Source of the DNA: Clostridia bacterium
Lineage (GTDB): Bacteria; Bacillota_A; Clostridia; Christensenellales; Aristaeellaceae
Assembly: GCA_017509065.1 (NCBI GenBank)
Contig: JAFWQM010000156.1
Location: 1-7,088 of the forward strand
Direction of reading: 5' to 3'
Length of the DNA stretch: 7,088 nt
Shown here: positions 6,801 through 7,088 of the stretch, in pieces
Numbering within the stretch: the first letter of the stretch is position 1
Layout of the letters: each line of letters begins with the position of its first letter
The notes under the pieces: model-generated
Database searches by the model: none
Told to the model about the DNA's origin: nothing
What the model saw: only the letters and a program-made list of their open reading frames with translations
Position numbers and translations under genes: made by a program

Positions 6801-6910
6801 GAAATGCCATTCATCCGGTCATAGGTGACAGCGCCCTGAATATCCAGGACAGCCACATTTTGCGGATGCTTCCGCGCCTGCTCTAAAAACTGGTGGACAA
6901 CGGTCGTCAT
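824..6910 (-). CDS. Two-module nonribosomal peptide synthetase, A-PCP-C-A-PCP-C
   Basis: This is a cytoplasmic multidomain enzyme of 2028 residues. A domains activate acids with ATP, PCPs carry them as phosphopantetheine thioesters, and C domains join them. Order by residue: A1 5-486, PCP1 490-565, C1 576-990, A2 1017-1515, PCP2 1525-1600, C2 1617-2028. Both A domains keep YTSGSTG (Y153, Y1174) and the catalytic lysine (K472, K1507); both PCPs keep the serine (S527, S1564). Oddities: A1 has Leu199 in place of the substrate-binding Asp235, both C domains have broken HHxxxDG motifs, and there is no thioesterase or reductase. With no N-terminal C domain, module 1 looks like a loading module. I chose the ATG at 6910 because AAAGGAA lies 9 bases upstream; the in-frame ATG at 6952 has no such site and lies in a noncoding tandem repeat. 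The product is unknown. PCPs must be modified by a phosphopantetheinyl transferase encoded elsewhere. Confidence 0.95.
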   Translation of the reverse strand: MTTVVHQFLEQARKHPQNVAVLDIQGAVTYDRMNGISAYLAERILERLGGRDRRGRIALHLPRTKAFIVAQFAVLRAGCTAVPIDGEYPPERVRSILTDVGCALCITTAALSKKAEGFPTLLIEEIMPERGEDPQGDKTLDLSDPDAEGYILYTSGSTGKPKGVVHRQSVLSCAPTVFAGEIPMTEHARSLNISGFGFLASVLDFMPMLTCGGSVYIANETERKNMEMIHELFLTRQITGMFCPPQMYSVLQQLYGPLPLEYVILAGEKDQGAEHIPGALELYGSSESFCVLLHPAGDDGPKCLGKPCRDNEVYLLGEDGNKIDEPGVIGELCVSSPWLAIGYNNMPEETAQRFTDNPFRPGTRLYHSGDQMAWDENGSLIFHGRNDRMVKVRGYRVELGEIDQVMGRREGIDEAACVNVRVHGGDLICCYYTGTETSPEELKSYVGRYLPEYMIPEYFVCLEAMPRNERGKFDYPALKALEIRTEEAAYEPPKTETERKICGAFAEALDMPRVSAAADFFDCGGTSLSAAVLISHLDEYTLSFQDVSAHPTPRALAAFLDAKQDAKLPAMDRETYPLTKTQMGIYLESLTGGSKETYTVPYLARAAEDVTAEELAGAVRQVLKGHPGMKYVIRADETGMPRMVPVPDEEVEIPVFEGTEAGRLDFMKEFMPAVPMMDEMLFHPAVYRTPERCYLEIKTHLIFFDGTAISQFIAEMNRALAGQPLAGEECTIQQAAMIEERQLRDGTHEKSKEYCLNLFKDAEDVPALSGDLNGPLTPGVSRNIRYEPDTLTAERVKAFCEKEHISESSFFMGAMALMLGKYLNSRHVSFSTVYNGRPLSEMSHTIGTLIKRIPVYGDLRKDQPVGDYLRGISKQIFTTMGNDIYSFDEVLKTCPVNEDVEFIYQGDLFTDQMGTAAGETLLQGDKWFMEHYHTGMVTGCMSIQFFSTAGLYNMTIEYRNEKFTEKWVRRFAQDLFTTAEQLLTASSIGQVSLLTEADRKQLAAFNDTAVPMDFIPVQEQIHLNALSQPDKIAVIAAGKRLTFRALDQLSNYLAKVLIEKGAGTDRLVGVLFDREIWAYVAEIAALKAGAAFLPFIPEYPDDRIDFCLEDGDCSLLLTAKRQMQGRSLSAKGCKVLTLEEAFRVESLEEIPPDTFLAEYPAVSVPPENLAYCIYTSGSTGRPKGVMIEHRNIMNYVHRNEKSLEIMHYAAPGRVNVALASFSFDVSVVEEFVPLCNGNTVVIATEAEIHDPALFARLVKETGANGITCTPTYLLSLLDIPESREAIRQFTFLDIGAEAFPRQLYDRLRELREDSVILNVYGPTECTMGCAAALMTGGEQVTVGPPIANTVFYVADPFGNELPVGQKGELIICGDQVGRGYVNLPEKSAAAFFLHNGLRAYHSGDLAAWTEDGEIRIFGRVDNQIKLRGFRIELDEIEKVMTEFPGVSSSAAAVRKTGGTEYLAGYFTAKDAVPVSGLKAFMQEKLPEYMVPSVLMQLVEMPMTQNGKVNRKALPEPDLQELKAEYIPPETETEKALCAAFARTLKLEENKIGLKDDFFNLGGDSLRAMVVLSEAKIDGLTAADVFQLRTPGAIARELTKRAGRESLDEREKKARLVPHALSPLQVQMIDLLLFRPGSTMWNNMHFLARFDHSVDAERLCAAVNASISNHPALSVAFFFNEDNELRQKYVPGLLPEVKVRDILPETEDALSDILLNPFSRILNACLCKVSVFRGRKGCYLFMDISNLLMDGGSLGVVLGDIMNAYFGRELKPDHYFAMLAEAEERAAEGSIEKDRAWFKERYGDADDDWCHMPKPDHESRNINLSDRMKRLRFTKEQVAEAEEYWGVSQSVMAISAALIALSRFTGKKHVMVNWIFNNRLAPEAQNTVGMLIRDLPAAIRMEDVSSVRELLQSVKEQVAEGIAHSSWDFMYDKTEAFVNDYMEVDLQLEINGDEMDILPHEIIELNDEFSAAGAMLALDLLENEFGDGGFDSEMEYAEGLFDRERIEAFHDLYIQILESLVLKRSIGIS
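827..2062 (-). other. C2: terminal condensation-like domain with no active-site His
   Basis: Residues 1617-2028. The N-terminal core motif LSPLQVQM starts at 1620, and a C5-like segment (GMLIRDLP, compare IGxFVNT) lies downstream, so the fold looks complete. The HHxxxDG motif reads SNLLMDG (1744-1750): both histidines are replaced while the structural Asp-Gly remains. Spacing from domain start to motif (124 residues) equals that of C1. As the last domain it takes the place of a release domain. Terminal C domains can release products by macrocyclization or by transfer to a free amine or alcohol, but such activity usually needs the second His. It may instead be a docking or recruitment domain. 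Confidence 0.8.
2111..2338 (-). other. PCP2: peptidyl carrier protein domain of module 2
   Basis: Residues 1525-1600. The motif FFNLGGDSL gives the phosphopantetheine attachment serine S1564 in a fully canonical setting. It would carry the second building block and then the dipeptidyl intermediate. Confidence 0.9.
2366..3862 (-). other. A2: adenylation domain of module 2
   Basis: Residues 1017-1515. Core motifs are canonical: YTSGSTGRPKG (Y1174), VYGPTE (Y1320), YHSGD (Y1400), GRVDNQIKLRGFRIE and NGKVNRK (K1507). Manual alignment to GrsA gives the pocket code D1224 V1225 V1228 T1267 L1292 I1294 V1319 M1327 G1328 K1507, i.e. DVVTLIVMGK. Asp1224 is the expected anchor for the alpha-amino group. 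The remaining residues suggest a mainly hydrophobic pocket. I do not recognise the code, so I assign no substrate. Confidence 0.85.
3941..5185 (-). other. C1: condensation domain with altered HHxxxDG motif
   Basis: Residues 576-990. The first core motif reads YPLTKTQMGIYLESL and the C5-like segment IGTLIKRIPVY is present. The catalytic motif reads THLIFFDG (699-706). Counting back from Asp-Gly, the key second His is Leu701 and only His700 remains, at the first position. Alternatively the motif was HHLIFDG with Thr for the first His and one inserted Phe, leaving the key His one residue out of register. It should join the A1 and A2 substrates, but catalysis may be impaired or different. Confidence 0.85.
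5216..5443 (-). other. PCP1: carrier domain of the loading module
   Basis: Residues 490-565. The motif FFDCGGTSL contains the attachment serine S527. The usual Leu and Asp/His positions of LGG(D/H)S are Cys523 and Thr526. It is probably functional, since the serine and GG are intact. Confidence 0.85.
5453..6898 (-). other. A1: adenylation domain lacking Asp235
   Basis: Residues 5-486. Motifs seen: YTSGSTGKPKG (Y153), YHSGD (Y366), GRNDRMVKVRGYRVE and RGKFDY (K472), so ATP-dependent activation should work. The A5 motif is YGSSES rather than YGPTE (Y283). The A4 region aligns without gaps to GrsA over 20 residues and places Leu199 at the Asp235 position. The pocket reads L199 A200 L203 F242 I264 A266 L282 C290 V291 K472, entirely hydrophobic apart from Lys. 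In this superfamily, loss of Asp235 is typical of domains that take aryl, keto, hydroxy, fatty or beta-amino acids. Confidence 0.85.
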
Positions 6911-6919
6911 CTGCCGGTC

Positions 6920-6926
6920 TTCCTTT
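6920..6926 (-). promoter_or_regulatory. Ribosome binding site that decides the NRPS start
   Basis: The minus strand reads AAAGGAA, then 9 bases, then ATG at 6910. The longer in-frame start at 6952 is preceded by GC-rich repeat sequence (GCCGCTTCCGA) with no Shine-Dalgarno. The 14 extra residues it would add are encoded mostly in the repeat. Confidence 0.75.
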
Positions 6927-6936
6927 CTTTTGGATG

Positions 6937-6966
6937 CCCGCCGCTTTTCCATTCGGAAGCGGCGGG
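6937..6966. repeat. Perfect 10-bp GC-rich hairpin in repeat copy 1
   Basis: CCCGCCGCTT (6937..6946) pairs exactly with AAGCGGCGGG (6957..6966) around the loop TTCCATTCGG. A second stem follows at 6969..6991: GCG plus CACGG with CCGTG plus CGC, with one bulged C. On the minus strand no T-tract follows the 10-bp stem, so it is not a normal terminator for an upstream minus-strand gene. Its closeness to the NRPS ribosome binding site would let it affect mRNA stability or translation. Confidence 0.75.
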
Positions 6967-7009
6967 ACGCGCCACGGCTGCGCCCGTGCGCTCATTTGTT
7001 CTTTGGATG

Positions 7010-7039
7010 CCCGCCGCTTTTCCATTCGGAAGCGGCGGG
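7010..7039. repeat. Perfect 10-bp GC-rich hairpin in repeat copy 2
   Basis: Identical to the 6937..6966 hairpin, shifted by 73 bp. The accompanying bulged stem lies at 7042..7064, and a plus-strand T-rich stretch (ATTTGTTCTTT) follows it. Confidence 0.75.
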
Positions 7040-7088
7040 ACGCGCCACGGCTGCGCCCGTGCGCTCATTTGTTCTTTGGATGCCCGCC

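Larger units (their letters stand above)
6932..7088. repeat. Perfect 73-bp tandem repeat in the NRPS 5' region
   Basis: The units 6932..7004 and 7005..7077 are identical over all 73 bases, and a third copy begins at 7078 and is cut by the window end after 11 bases. The period is not a multiple of 3, so this is not a repeated protein segment. Each full unit carries two inverted repeats. The array ends 6 bases upstream of the NRPS ribosome binding site and so probably lies in the NRPS leader or promoter region. I see no sigma-A promoter inside a unit. A window ending inside a perfect repeat could also be a contig end. Confidence 0.9.

Noticed and set aside
6911..6952. NRPS start at the upstream ATG (6952)
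   Set aside because: It has no ribosome binding site, and most of the added residues come from a noncoding 73-bp repeat. The ATG at 6910 has a good site and begins where A domains normally begin.
6932..7088. CRISPR array
   Set aside because: The units are directly adjacent, 73 bp long and identical throughout. There are no unique spacers and no cas gene.

Overview
The window is dominated by one long minus-strand gene for a two-module nonribosomal peptide synthetase (NRPS; 824..6910, 2028 aa, A-PCP-C-A-PCP-C). A small minus-strand gene for a STAS-domain anti-sigma-factor antagonist lies downstream (359..655, 98 aa). The STAS protein type, AGGA-type ribosome binding sites, a near-consensus sigma-A promoter and a GC-rich coding style fit a Bacillota bacterium (Clostridia-like, possibly gut or rumen). 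That placement is inference; no marker gene is present.

Layout, left to right. Positions 1..358 hold no convincing gene. They hold a chain of unrelated inverted repeats: a plus-strand intrinsic terminator (14..43), then hairpins at 54..73, 100..171, 178..208, 211..237, 238..268 and 309..321, several nearly or exactly abutting. The terminator implies a convergent plus-strand gene off the left edge. Next comes the STAS gene (359..655). The 168-bp gap 656..823 carries its ribosome binding site and, across the NRPS stop codon, a strong promoter (TTGACA, 16 bp, TACAAT). The STAS gene can therefore be transcribed independently of the NRPS. The NRPS fills 824..6910. Upstream of it, 6932..7088 is a perfect 73-bp tandem repeat (two full copies and the start of a third, cut by the window end), each full copy with two hairpins.

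How it may work. Module 1 has no condensation domain and looks like a loading module. Its adenylation domain has Leu where amino-acid-activating domains have the conserved Asp235, so its substrate may not be an ordinary alpha-amino acid. Module 2 has a normal Asp and would add an amino acid. There is no thioesterase or reductase; the protein ends in a condensation-like domain. Both condensation domains have a degenerate HHxxxDG motif (HLIFFDG and SNLLMDG), so bond formation and product release are probably unorthodox. The product cannot be named from sequence. The STAS protein would act in a partner-switching (sigma/anti-sigma) circuit whose other members are not in this window.
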